This document shows positions 11,441-23,600 of a stretch of 64,000 nt of DNA, in pieces (position 1 is the first letter of the stretch; each line of letters begins with the position of its first letter). This DNA comes from Tubiluchus corallicola (lineage: Eukaryota > Priapulida > Priapulimorpha > Priapulimorphida > Tubiluchidae), in assembly GCA_030141605.1 (NCBI GenBank), contig JAQGDQ010000024.1:513501-577500 (forward strand), in the 5' to 3' direction. Position numbers and translations under genes: made by a program. Below the pieces are notes generated by a model. The model did not search any database. It was given only the letters and a program-made list of their open reading frames with translations, and had not been told where the DNA came from.

Positions 11441-11546
11441 TTGCATTCATTTTTAATGCCTAGATATTTTTGTATTTTCAAATGTGCTTTTGAATTTCTT
11501 AATATTTTCCCAGTTTTTGTAGACTTTATATCTTATATTTTTTCAG

Positions 11547-11627
11547 CCATTTAAAAGGAAACCTAAACGGCTGGCGGGCCTGCCTTCCAGTTACGATTTG
11601 ATGTCGTCCTGTTGCTCTGTGTCCACG
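11547..11627 (+). CDS. Candidate internal exon, 27 codons, gene unknown
   Basis: A strong acceptor (tatattttttcag) at 11546 and a good donor (gtccacg|gtgcgt) at 11627 bound an 81-nt segment. It is open in only one frame (phase 0 both sides) and encodes PFKRKPKRLAGLPSSYDLM plus SSCCSVST. The KRKPKRL cluster resembles a nuclear-localisation signal. The block is GC-richer than its surroundings. No flanking exon was found, so this may be an isolated coincidence. Confidence 0.25.
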
Positions 11628-12314
11628 GTGCGTGCTTAGCGACCTAGTTAAGCAACGCTGGTTTTGGTTAGTAGATGAATGGATTACCAAAAAAATCACT
11701 TCAGTGCAGTTTCGTGTACTTCGGCTAAGATTCGGCTACTTATTTTTTTGAAAGAGAATAATTTCAACATAGCTGAGCCACCGCTGTTGGCTCGGTACTT
11801 TCTTATCTTATAAAAAATTGTTCTTAATAATCAGCTAGATTTCGGTCCTGTTACAACAACGAACAAAATACCTCCTCGCCATTCTCAATGTACCAATTTG
11901 CAATGCACTGATTTGCATAAAAGCGTTCGGACTTCTCAAGGGTCTTATCAAGTGAATGTGTTTTGACTTTTAAACATAAATTAAAATTATATATGTTTAA
12001 ACTTACTGTACCTATCTCCATCTAATGCAAAACTGCTTTGGTAAATTACCTAGGCTGCCTCATTTAGAATTTTTACGCAGTATGGGCTATAATCATGTTC
12101 CCTGCAGCCTCTTGGACTGTCTTAACGTTAAATGTGCATTAATAATTTCGTGTTCGGAAAGGCGAATAGACACACTATTTACTTATTTACTGCTGATTGA
12201 ATTTGTAACTGTTTTTCTTTTTACTGAATTATACACAATTACATATAGCTTTCTTTACATACTTCATCTGGTAGTTATGCTTTCTCATAATGTCGTCGTA
12301 TTTACTGTAGTTTG

Positions 12315-12412
12315 ATTGCAGTAACAAATGAGAGGCCAGCCACTGTATTCGAACCGACAACTTCCGATCTTCGTCGATGTAGACGCTTTCGGCATCACGA
12401 AGCTGAAATGTA
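12315..12412 (-). other. Short segment: tRNA-derived SINE fragment or lone coiled-coil exon
   Basis: On the minus strand an acceptor (atacatttcag) is followed by an open stretch starting LRDAESVYIDEDRK. This resembles the paramyosin exon-14 start LRDTETELDEERK in sequence and phase. The same DNA contains ggttcgaatac, a near-consensus pol III B box (GGTTCRANTCC), which suggests a tRNA-derived SINE tail. No clear A box and no convincing donor were found. Both readings are inference. Confidence 0.3.
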
Positions 12413-12748
12413 TAAAAAAACAACATTTTCACTTTAACTTGAACGTTATTTACTTAAACTGGATTTACTAAACGAAAAATGTCGGCTACATGTATGTGGC
12501 ACATAAAAGAAAATAACCGAATGACTACTAATCTGAAGCTTAACCAATATAATTTTACGTATAAATGAATAATAGGTGCAATTTCTACCCAACGATAACT
12601 AGTGCACACCTGAAAAGCTCATACTTAAACATTTGTTTATATTAATTCGCAAAAAAGAAATAATGTTGCTATAATTAAAAAACTCACACATATGTCTGGC
12701 AAAATCATAACAATAGACTTAGTATTCAACAAAAAATATCTATAGTGT

Positions 12749-12751
<3 letters not shown>

Positions 12752-12779
<28 letters not shown>

Positions 12780-12780
12780 A
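12752..12780. repeat. (TA)n(TATG)n microsatellite
   Basis: A short alternating TA run passes into TATG units immediately after the stop codon (downstream side) of the MATH-like gene. Confidence 0.8.
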
Positions 12781-13893
12781 CTATACTATAATTGCCTCAT
12801 TTTCCTGAATATTGGTTCTCATCTCATATCCTTCATCACAGTCAATTTGTACATAGTATTTATCAAAAGGTGCATCAAGCACAGGCACTGATTCGCCGTA
12901 GTTATTCACTACCGAGGCATCCCAGCACACATAACGGAGGTAGTTTCGTGGTATGTTTCTCGCATCCGAATAGAATAATCTTAACTTTAATAAACCTTTC
13001 TCGAACTCACTGACTACAGCCCATCCTTGTTTATCGCGGTCATAGCAAGTGGCACAGTTTCTGGCCCTGTCCAGGACCGGTATCTTCATTTCACTAATCG
13101 TTTCTACTGAGATCAGATCCATAGTTATTTTCAATTTCGACTTCTTGGTCAACAGTCCAGCTACATTGATGTTGTTCAACACATAACCTTCTCCTGTCCC
13201 GTGCATGTCAAATAAATGCTCTATGACATCGGAGTCCATACACCTAGACCCTTCTCCTAATGTTAGGTTGTATTTGAGCTTGCATAGATGTTCGAAATGC
13301 GTATGTCTGGTCAGGTAGACCAAAGGCTTTCCAGCATTCTCTGCATTGTCACCGTTGGGGTGCATGGACACACTCCAGTCATAGTTACCAAAAGTGAAGT
13401 ATGACGTCTCGTATTTGGGGAAGCCTTGTGCCCGGTGCAGATCAGGCATAGGAAGCCAATGTTCATATGTGGTCCTGATGTTCCTCATGGCAATCTCAAC
13501 AAGAAATTCACTGTTACCATCGTTGAACTTGCGACTTAGCAAGTCATCGATGGCTACAAATGCCTTGCGGCCATGACTGTCTTTATCGCGGGAGAACTCG
13601 CAAGATTTGACGGAAAACGTTTCGTTCTTGCTAAAATGTTCACGATTAATAAGCGATATTGAATAATCCACATAGATGAGAATTCCATCAGAACCGTCCT
13701 TTAGAATCAAGTAAACACTCACGTGCTTTTCCCTCCTAACAAACGACAAACACCACCTCTGAAAACCATAGGTGAAATCTCGAGTGAATATGTCTGGAGA
13801 GAGACTTTTGGTGATTTTGCGGGACAGAAGGAAAGTGAACACCTGTGTTTTCCCCTTGTCATTCGTAGACACAAATCTGTGTAACTGAGCCAT
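12781..13893 (-). CDS. MATH/TRAF-like double-domain protein, 370 aa, single coding exon
   Basis: This is an intact 370-codon frame with balanced composition and no low complexity. Residues about 15-140 fit a MATH (TRAF-C-like) beta domain: aromatic YGFQRWCLSF, then HVSVYLILKD, VDYSISLINRE, FSVKSCEFS and KAFVAIDDLLSRKF. Residues about 155-268 look like a second, diverged copy: YFTFGNYDWSVSMHPNG, PLVYLTRHTHFEHLCKLKY, then a hydrophobic strand run to about 262. The C-terminal 100 residues contain a CATC pair (280-283) and no domain I recognise. No signal peptide or membrane segment is seen. The ATG sits 29 nt inside an exon opened by acceptor tcttttttcag, implying a 5' UTR intron. MATH domains usually bind peptides or partners, often in ubiquitin or signalling adaptors; here that role is inference. 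No BTB, RING or protease domain is attached. Confidence 0.65.
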   Translation of the reverse strand: MAQLHRFVSTNDKGKTQVFTFLLSRKITKSLSPDIFTRDFTYGFQRWCLSFVRREKHVSVYLILKDGSDGILIYVDYSISLINREHFSKNETFSVKSCEFSRDKDSHGRKAFVAIDDLLSRKFNDGNSEFLVEIAMRNIRTTYEHWLPMPDLHRAQGFPKYETSYFTFGNYDWSVSMHPNGDNAENAGKPLVYLTRHTHFEHLCKLKYNLTLGEGSRCMDSDVIEHLFDMHGTGEGYVLNNINVAGLLTKKSKLKITMDLISVETISEMKIPVLDRARNCATCYDRDKQGWAVVSEFEKGLLKLRLFYSDARNIPRNYLRYVCWDASVVNNYGESVPVLDAPFDKYYVQIDCDEGYEMRTNIQENEAIIV

Positions 13894-13918
13894 CGGTTTA
13901 GTAACTCAGGTTCATTTT

Positions 13919-13926
13919 TTACCTGA
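13919..13926 (-). promoter_or_regulatory. Splice acceptor upstream of MATH-like start codon
   Basis: Reading the minus strand, ttcttttttcag|gtaaaa places the exon start at about 13922, so the 29 nt before the ATG are 5' UTR. The partner 5' exon was not located. Confidence 0.45.
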
Positions 13927-14740
13927 AAAAAGAATATGAAGCTTCAGGTTAACTTGGAAATTAACGTTCAAGCACAATAGAATTAAATTAAATTTATGGG
14001 CTTCTTAAAGACAAAATAGGATTTCAGTGGCATGAAATGGCTGTATGATTTGAGAAACCGCTACTGCATGTACAATGACAGCCAGCATTTATTGGCCACG
14101 TTCTACATACTCAAGCCAGGCAAATTCCAATTCTATTTCACTTTATCGGCTCTTATAAGATTGAGCCGCCTTCCGCAGTTTCCCGATTTGCTTGAGTGAT
14201 TTTGAAGCGTTTACTGTAATTCTTTCCGTGTCTCTCATCCATTGCTGAACCACTATAGTTATAGCTGCGTGGCTTCACGGGCCATCAACGAATAAAACAT
14301 GTAAGCTAGATTTTTTTACTTTTGCCGGGCGATTTAACCCATAACACGATAAAATCGTCTTCCATTAGTGTATAGCGCGATTGCATTTTGGCAATAAATT
14401 GCAAGCTAGCTGCTACAGCGAGCAAAGAGCAAGAGCTAGTACCAACATACCCTCATCGTGCCGGTTCTACAGGATCTAACTGTTGGACAAGATGCTGTTG
14501 GAGCAAAGAGTTTACAGAAACAAAAGTTGTTGGTTGGTTAATTGTACTTGAGAAAAGGTTAACTGAGCGTCCCAAATCTCCTAGCACATCTTGACATTTG
14601 CTATCCTCCCCTCTCTTCTCTTCTCTCCTCCCCTTCCCTCTTCTAATTTCTCTTTTCCTTTTTCTCTCCTCTCACATCTTCTAGATAACGTGTACTCGTT
14701 TACAATTGCTAGAAAGATGTGGCGTTATTGTTTTGAGAAA

Positions 14741-14882
14741 TGATTTTACTAGTTATACGAGGCACTTAGTGCAGTTTTATTACTAAATCTTTGACATTTT
14801 TCGCGAACATTGAAATGAGCCTAACTTCCTAGAAGGCTTGGCCTTTCCTTTAAAGGGAAAAATAGCAAAGACAATACGTTTT
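14741..14882 (+). repeat. Interspersed repeat family A, copy 2
   Basis: This is the direct-orientation partner of 431-575. It shares tgattttact, gcagttttattactaaatc and gaacattgaaatgagcct, then agaaggcttggcctttcc. Both copies lack coding content. Confidence 0.6.
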
Positions 14883-15079
14883 CAAAAGCATATACGTTTT
14901 TCAAGCCTTCCGCGGTGTCCTCTCATTCAAGGGAGCTACAAAAAATAAAGGGCTGAATTAGACAACTTAATAAATTTTGAGTTGTTACACATAATAATAA
15001 ATGACTGCCCTGTTCCATCAACTTCCTCTGCTTCTGCGTACAAAGAAATATACGAAGAAGCAAACATGAATACATACGT

Positions 15080-15172
15080 ATAAATAAACACACAAATACA
15101 CATGCAAACAAGCAAACAAACTAATAAACAAAGAAACAAACAAACACACAAACAAACAACAAACAAACAATT
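15080..15172 (+). repeat. Degenerate (AAAC)n tract
   Basis: Units of aaac, aaaca and acac alternate for about 90 bp. Opposite-strand frames across it are Cys/Leu/Val-rich artefacts. Confidence 0.75.
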
Positions 15173-17071
15173 GTCAATTCACGCAATTTACATTTTGTAA
15201 AAAGAATGGATGACAATGCATATGTTCCCTATGGCGGGTCAGCCAGTCGGGTGTGCGCAAATTTAATCGATTTGCTGATCGATTAAGCAGATCAGTCCAT
15301 TTCTGAAGCTTACTCCCAAATCGGCAAACCTACATGATACCACTATCGTTAAATTATGCATTTCGTATAGATCTATAAGTGGCTTTAATGTGCCGCCTGT
15401 GTGTGACGACCGTCAATAATCCCAGGTAATCCAGTCAGCAATGTGAATAACTTGAAGAGACACTCTCCCGTGGATTCATGTAAATTAAACTAATTTGCTA
15501 ATTCTCTGGATGATGAAATTCAATAACTACTTTTATTCGTTCTCTCTCATGGTGAGTGTAATACAAAATCCCTGTTTTAATTTGTGTTGACCAAGGCAAT
15601 ATTCACGTTGCCCGAAAGTGTAGTTCTCCACATTTTCGCGTGTGGGTCGTATGGGAACGCTCACACATTAATTCACGCATTTAGTCACACTGGAACTGCC
15701 GACAAAGTTTCTATAGCATCTCTAGTCTTGTTATTAACATCTAAAGCTTTTTCGAAAGCTCTAATTACTGCTCAAGGTGACCTTATTCTTCCTCGTAAAG
15801 TAAGTTGTAATGAAATTTCAAATTTCCTCTATTCTGAAAAGATCCATTAACAGAAATGGTTCGCTTGTACAGACTTCCCGTTTGAAAACTGTCCTGTTCG
15901 TATCAGCCTGGGCTAAAAGAATTTTGCTATTGTCACATTCCACTGTTTTTTATGCAGTTGAGTACGCTATAACCTAGCAGTCACTGGCAAAGTTTCTTCT
16001 AATGTAGATAACTGTGGCGGGACTGAATCCTGGCTCGTTTTCGATGATAATCTCTCTCTATGAACGACACTGACCCGCAGAAATAGCCATGGTCGAACAA
16101 ATGCCAACGAGAGACAATGATGTGGCAGACAAAAACCTAGAATGCTGTGTAGTATGGTCACCGTTACCTTTACAGACCAGACTAGGTGTTGCTTAACTTG
16201 AGTTGCTAGTGATTAGTTATTTCTCACACCAAAAACTTATATTATGTTCATTAACTCGGGGTCATAAAAGTCACATTATTCTAAATGTATGTAAATTATA
16301 TAATTCAGAAATTAACTGTTCCGGCTAAGCTGGTTCTAGTGTGTTACAGTGCATTTAGCTAAAAGCCATTAAACACCTGCAATAAATGTCCTGCCAGCTT
16401 GTCAAGTCACCTTAATTGAGAAAATACGAAATATTGTTGCCTGTTCTGTATTTATGTGCAGCGAAAACTGTTATTTGACACAGAAGCATTTCATCCATTT
16501 GAGTGTTTTCCTTTTCCAACGTATTTGATGAGAATACACCTTTCACCTCAAAAATCGCTTTCACCAAATTAGACACTGCCGGAACGATAGTACAACGCAT
16601 ATACATACGTCTTTTATTGATGAAGACCCGTGCACTAAAGCACAGGGAGACGGGGGTTGAGTCGCCTCTCTATTAAAACATCTCCTTACGTTTTGGTGAT
16701 ACAACAACAATAACGAAATCTGTACGAGTGTTACAACAGTTAACGAGTAGCAGTTTGGATTAGTGACAGTTTTTAATGTGTAGTAAAATGTCAGATAAGA
16801 AACATAGGATTAGCTAAACATTAGTAACGCACGAAGCTTCCATCGGTCCAAAAACATTTAATGTAATAAAAAATATTACTGTTTGCCTAAAACGTACTTG
16901 TGCTCCTTGTGGCAAGTACTTCACTTATGATTTACGCGCAGAGCTGCCAGGCTATCAGGCATTTTCAGTTTTTCTGCAATGTCCGTTATTATCAACCCGG
17001 AACTCATTTCCCGGTCGGGTTGCTCGGTTGAATGTGGACGGCAAGGAGCCACCCTCACTATTTTGACTTAC

Positions 17072-17159
<88 letters not shown>

Positions 17160-17170
17160 TAGTGGTAGTG

Positions 17171-17269
<99 letters not shown>
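17072..17269 (+). repeat. (GTA)66 trinucleotide array
   Basis: It is 198 bp of GTA/TAG units. The only interruptions are a cluster of GTG variants near 17152-17171. Open in several frames (poly-Val, poly-Ser, poly-Thr) but not coding. Confidence 0.95.
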
Positions 17270-17494
17270 ATATAATCTTTATTTTGCCTTTTTAAAAACA
17301 TCGACCATCATAATAAAAAAGACAGTGTTAGTTGGAATAAAAGCGTACACTGTTCTGGGCAAATGCGTCTGGTGCAAGCTAAACTATATGTGTAACTAGT
17401 AATTCAAAAATAAAAGATAAACAACAAACACACAATGCTAAAACTACACACAATATTTCTCTCTCTTTCTTCTAATACACACACTTTCATGCCC

Positions 17495-17525
17495 GCACGC
17501 ACGCACGCACACACACACACTCACA
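17495..17525 (+). repeat. (ACGC)n(AC)n microsatellite
   Basis: A compound dinucleotide/tetranucleotide run: gcacgcacgcacgcacacac. Confidence 0.85.
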
Positions 17526-20500
17526 CCATATTATAGTCTATCATTTGAGTGATTATCATCAGGACTTATGTCCTAGTCTTCCCTGGGGACGTCCACTTGA
17601 TGAATGACAGATTAATTGGAAAATAAAACTCAAATAATGAAAGCAATTCAGTAGTGGTCACTCATTTTAATGATTATTTTAGCCGCTTTCCGGGGCTTCC
17701 TTCTCGCTCTGCAGTGACAAATGTTGTAACGCGCGGCGCCGACATTATAGGATAGTCTTTCACAATTTAATGCAAATGGAAATGTCATTTTCTGGCTGAA
17801 AAATAGTCGTTGAACGAACTGAAGTTTACCGAGCATTCCCCAGAGTACTGTTCAGCTAGCTTTAAAGAATTCTTGTAAGAAAAGAATCATAGAGACCGTG
17901 TCTCTTCCTACGCTCTAAAATTAATGTAAAGGAAAACAATTTAGTTGCGTGCACGATTATTGTTATTATTACTTCTTCATGTAAATGCTTATTAGAACTA
18001 GTCAGTGCCTTAAAACAGAACATTTTGAAAGTATTTAGCGCAGCTATAGGCACCGTCATTATTAGAGCCACAGTGTCCTTTATTGAGAATAAGTCAGCAC
18101 AATAAATTTAAATAGGTTCAATTGAAACTTTTGAAACGATTTGGCTTTTGTATTTTGTTTTATTGTACTGCATTCTTCTCTCACCCTGCCGACAACCAGC
18201 TTTCTCTTCAATTTGTCTGTTATCCTTTTCGCTTAACTGTGCGGCTGGTCTAGGTACTATTTGTTACAGTGCAACGATTTTTCTGTAGACAACATTTAAT
18301 TTATATTTTCAATATTTGGTTATTTAAACAAGGCATTTATAGTTTGGAGAGTGCCTGCAACAAGCTACAAGGTAGCCATTCTTTTTAGGGATTTCTATAT
18401 TCTTAAAGATTTGTTCGCCTAACTCCTTTATGTTGCGTTTTGTTGGTTAAACTTGATATTTGCGACTCTGTATAAAAGTTTAATAACAAAACTAAACAAA
18501 CGGGTTACGAAACAAGAAAATTCCAAAATCTGCAATGCCTTGCAGAATTTTTTGATAAATATAAAAATGCACATTATTATCAAACGCTAGACTCCCCTTC
18601 CATGTTTTTCCCTGTTTTTAATCTGTTGCATCTTTACAAAGATACGTCTCTAATGAACTATAGTTAAGTTTCAATGATATATATATGTATTGTACAAGCG
18701 TTCGAAAATATGGATGTGCTCAATTAGTAGGCCTTACGCTAACTCGCTCACAGGACATATTAAGCCTATTTATAGGCTGGAGCTTTTTAATGTATTGTTT
18801 AGCCACTCGACTAAACCTGTTAATTGCACGAAATATGCACATACGAAGGAATTTTGTAGGCATCTTTGGCAAATACATAAAATCCTTTCTGATCCTGCTA
18901 CAGTAGATCATTCCCCAAAGTGCAAATATAAATTCCAATGTGCCGCGCGTCAAATCCATAACGCAATTCACAATATATAATAATACTCATTATGCTGTTA
19001 ACATTTGACTGCATGTGAACTACGCGTGTTTATTTGACTACGATGTCAATTTTGTTGAAAATGCATCTTCCCAGCTCCCCCTACCCGTGCAGTAAGTTTG
19101 ATTAGCCTTTACGGCTGGGGGTGGGGTGGGGGATACTGCAATGCAAGGAAGAAAATGTAAGACTTTTTGTTGGATGCACAAATTAAATTCAGTTTAATGA
19201 TTTATTTCAAAATTAGTTGATATAAAACGAAAGCTAAAATAATAATACGCGTACTTATACTAACTAATTACGTTGAAGCTTGAAACTATATTTTTCCAAA
19301 TTGCTGTCTCATTGGACAAGGAAACATGCCACTCCAAGTCCACACTCAACGTTGTTGTGTGAGAGCATTATTCTAGTAACTGGTGTCTGAAAACAATTAA
19401 TATTTTAACGCTAGCAGTAACATTGCAACCGATTAATTGTATTAACCCCATGTATGCTGTATAACATACAGTGCTAAGGCATAAAAAATTAAATGCGTAC
19501 TTAGAACTCATACACATCAGCTTGCCCACCTGTTGGTCAGATGGACACCTGTTATCTGACCGATAGGTAAACAAGCTGATGCCGTTTGTTACTGAATAAT
19601 ATCAACAGGAAAAAGTAACTGCACAGTAACTGCACAGCAGGGTCATTAATTATATCAGAGTTATGTTACTGATGCGATAGTAATATCGGCTGAGCAGGGG
19701 TGTGTTGGACCACCGCGACAATGGTGATGTCATGACGACGATGCCGATGACGATAATGCTAAAAATGATGACGATGATGATGATGATGATAATGATGACT
19801 TTTTATCATTTGGTGGCGTGATACTAACCGTAGAAAACGACGATGACGATAACGATATTGATCATGATATAGAAAAAAGTTACTTAGCGCTTCATCTTTA
19901 TGCTCAAGTAAATGTGATAAATGAAAGTTACTGTAAGGCAACTTGACCATCTCACATTCCCACAATAAAGAAATTGAAAAAAGCTTGGATCTTACAGATA
20001 TTCGAACATTATTTAACACAAACATGTTTTGGTTCAATAGTAACCCTTGGTATACAGGTTTACTTTGATATAACTGTTTAATAATACGTTCGGTTGTAAT
20101 GCGAAGGAAGGAAGAAATACGTGTTACAAACTATAATGTATGGCAATTATGTGTTACTACATGCAACCATTTACTAAAACGGCGCGTAGATTGTTTTATA
20201 GTCTCGGATAGTTTGAAACAATGTAACATTTTAGAGGTGGTTTAGTTGAGATGATTCTAAAACAAATGTTGATTTCAGTTGATTACTCGAATTATTCACA
20301 TTAAGTAGGAAAAAATTTATTGATATGTCTACGTTAGTTTATCCTCAAGGTTCATTCGATACTAATTCTATATAAGGGACACTCGAGCAAATAATCTTGC
20401 ACTGTTTCTAGCAGAGCCGCAAGTACAATTTACTTATTCACCTAGTTCTGTCTCTGAACGTTTATATGAGCGTATATGCGTTGTTTTAGTATCGGCGGAG

Positions 20501-20585
20501 CAGGTGAAAAACACATCTTACCTGCTCACGTGCAGTACCCAGTAATTCGAGCGTGTTGGTTTCCTTGTTTATTAAGAGGGGACAG
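17526..20585. other. No gene supported
   Basis: AT-rich sequence with a GAT/GAC tract (19728-19799) and a G-rich patch near 19118. The 60-95 codon frames here have no recognisable domain and are treated as chance. Confidence 0.45.
19728..19799 (+). repeat. GAT/GAC trinucleotide tract
   Basis: It has imperfect units (gacgacgatgccgatgacg), then six GAT repeats. The opposite-strand frame gives a poly-His tail, an artefact. Confidence 0.85.
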
Positions 20586-20655
20586 GACATTTGGGTGCGG
20601 GAAGATTGGGCGCAGGGAAATTGAGCGCGAAACATTTGGGCACAAGCGTCGGCGC
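20586..20655 (+). repeat. Short array of degenerate ~16-bp GC-rich units
   Basis: Four units read about catttgggtgcgggaag, attgggcgcagggaa, attgagcgcgaaac and atttgggcacaagcg. The consensus TTTGGGCGCRGGAAA resembles the TTTGGTACCAGGAAAA unit of the foldback arms at 10.1-11.4 kb, with the core gtac replaced by gcgc. Confidence 0.55.
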
Positions 20656-20659
20656 ACAA

Positions 20660-23600
20660 CGTACCTGCAACGTGCTTTCTGTTTTGCGCCACAAATCACA
20701 CTACCTTAACAGGCCAAAGTCCTCGTCCACTGCCTGATTACTAAGTAACTTTTAAAACATCTAAAGTTTTTGTAAGAAAAGGAATAATTATTTTCGTGAG
20801 TGCTGTCGTGAATTCCCTTTTATCAAGGGAGTTCAGTACAGTATACTTAATTTAAAACCAAATCACAAACACCTTATTACCTCCAAAATTAATTTCTAAA
20901 TGTTTAATTCCATAAATTTTGGTTAGAGTCAGTAACACAACCTTCTTTCTAAATTTAAAGCCACACCTCCCCAAAACCGGTCCAAAAAGTTGCCCCACTA
21001 AAAACAAGTATTCATCAACTCATCAAACTTTGCGAAAAGTAGGACCAACCAAGGCCAACTACTATGCGGAAACACACCAATACAAACAGGGACTTGTGGA
21101 CTTGTTCAAGTTCACAATAAGTGAGATGGTGTAAAACTGGAAACAATTACAATGTTATGTTTTATAACTAATAACGCGTGTACAATACTACTGCTGCACC
21201 GTACGCATAATATTATCTTGCATTGCACTCCTCAAGAGATAAGCAAATTGCTTAAAATTATTGTAACTCTTGATATTGATTAGCTTACATCATTAATCGA
21301 CTTACTAACTATTGATCTATCTAGTCGTGTTCAAGTTGGCTGCCGGTTATTACAAGCAACTAATGAACTAAACAACGCATTCTAAGTCGGTTTCTTCTAA
21401 AACAAACTAATCGATCAATGAATACAGTACTGTGATATAATACTAGCGAAATTGCTACACCAATTGCACTGACACTAAGTTTTGTTGCGAATAAATTTTT
21501 TGTGACGTACATTTTTGTTATTTCCTGTTTTTGTGATGCACTACATGTAGATATTTTTTTTTGAAATAAAATTTTTCATATTTTCATAAAATGCTAGTGT
21601 AAACTTCCAAGTATCTTCTTCTGCATCATTCATTGTAAAATCTATGCAAAAAATAGTGAATTAGAAAAAGCCAAAAAGTAGCCAGAAAGTGCAAAGTCAA
21701 TTGACAGGTTTTAATTATTGTAATATCATATATTGCTGTATGTGTTTTATTTAGCGAAAACGATGATTTTAAGATAAATGTTATGAGAGTTACAAAATTA
21801 TAGTGAGTCATTAATAATTTAATAAACAAAAATAAAAAGTAGGTATAACATTAAATTTTATTGATGCTAAAATGTCTCGTGCCCATGTGTCCCGTGTCCA
21901 TGTGTTCCATGTCCGTACGTCACGTATCCTTACTGAAAGCTGTTTGTGGTTTGTTGAGCTTGAACCTGTGTATGTATTATTTATGATCTGACAGAATGTA
22001 GTCCACATGTGTACTTTGATTTTTATAATTTCAATAAATTTACTTGATTGGCTGATTCTCAGCTACAGCCTATAACAGTAGCTGAAATAGTTCTGTACGT
22101 GCCGGAATGTATAAATGCGAGTGGCACAAAAAACGGGCAAAATAAATTGACTTTTTATGTCTTCATTGTCTGCCGACTATGCAGAGTTGCTAGAATTTGA
22201 TTCCGGATGTTCATTGCTCTATCCACATTGAATGTCGGGTTTGCCTTCGTTTACCAAACCGTTAAACCGCTTTAAAACCATCCAGGAATAGGAAACGGAA
22301 GCCGTAATATGAATTTATAGCCGTTTTTGACTTGTGAATGGGTGACAGGGTCACAATAGCGTACTGAGATTCAATTTCTTTCTTCTAAAACTGAGATATT
22401 TCCAACAATTAGATCCACTGCCTAAAATCAGAAGCCGCAGAATAAAAAATAGAGGCCAGCTTCAATGCACCAACTAAAAGCTTTCAATCTTGTCGGTACT
22501 TCACTTGACCTACCGGTTGGCTATGGTGGTAGAACGTTGGAATCTATTGTAATTAGCTTCCTTACAAGGCAGGGAAACTTCAATGAATTTTTATTCCGTC
22601 TTGGGTTGACTGAAAGCTCGCTTTGCGACTGTTAATCGTTTTCACATACTCCGTAACATTTGTTACTCGATGCCCACTTGTATGTCATACAAAGAAAGAT
22701 CGTTTTAAATTGTACAATTGGCTCAACATTTGCTCAGCAAAATAAGAATTTGATTGATGCTTTCGTTAACCTAATTACTGATGATTATATTGCGTACACT
22801 ATAACCACAAATGTTAGCCCTATTTAGTCTTACAGTTTAATGCAATACATAGTATAGTTTCTTTTACTGCCATGTTAATAATTACTGTATAATTTATTAT
22901 TATGGTTATGTACATAAGATCTTACATTCTTTGTTAATTTTGTTATTGCATGATATTGTTATTGTGACATATATTGCTATATTGATTTGAACTATTTTTG
23001 GTGTATAATTAAATTGGCACAGTAATTAAAGCTGTAAATTTCGGCCTTTAAACAGAGGCCTTGATAATATTTATGTTAACGTTCAATTTAATGTTTGAAT
23101 CAATTTTGGACATGACCCATTACCCAATGATGACTGAAATTGGCGTGTGTTTAAATTCAAAAAAGTGAGTAAAAAAGTCATACGCCAGAAGCTGTACAAT
23201 CTAACATGCAAGTCACCACAAGTTCTACGCAACCATCAACACTAATATTGTGCGTTTTTAGAGCACTCTCCTATGATACATCAAAACAGAATTTGTTCAA
23301 GTCATACCTCTCCGAACATAAATCGTGTACATACGCACGCGAACATCTGCAGAATGTCAACCCAATATGAAGCATTAAAGTCTTTACCATTAATTATTCC
23401 TACGATGCCTAGTCAAACAAAATTGTGAGGGGACAAACGCAGGCTCGCTGCAAGCTTTGCGAAAATCTGATGAAAAGTCACCTTGCATTATATAATACGC
23501 TCAGAATGAAAAATGGCTTCTCGAGAAATATTGACTGTTCATTGCATACCGATTTTGTCCATAAGAAGCGGAACACATTTTAAACGTTAATTGTGCGCAA

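Larger units (their letters stand above)
13930..17070. other. No gene supported; low-complexity patches and one repeat copy
   Basis: It contains a pyrimidine-rich tract at about 14606-14674, a repeat-family copy (14741-14882) and an AAAC-rich tract (about 15080-15172). Several 60-90 codon frames exist but lack splice context or recognisable content. One short plus-strand frame at about 16088 (MVEQMPTRDND...) is the most protein-like but is only 35 codons. Confidence 0.45.

Noticed and set aside
15584-15850. 88-codon frame with hydrophobic middle
   Set aside because: No ATG start, no homology recognised, chance length for this composition.
17032-17301. Poly-Val, poly-Ser and poly-Thr frames
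   Set aside because: Products of the GTA array, not genes.
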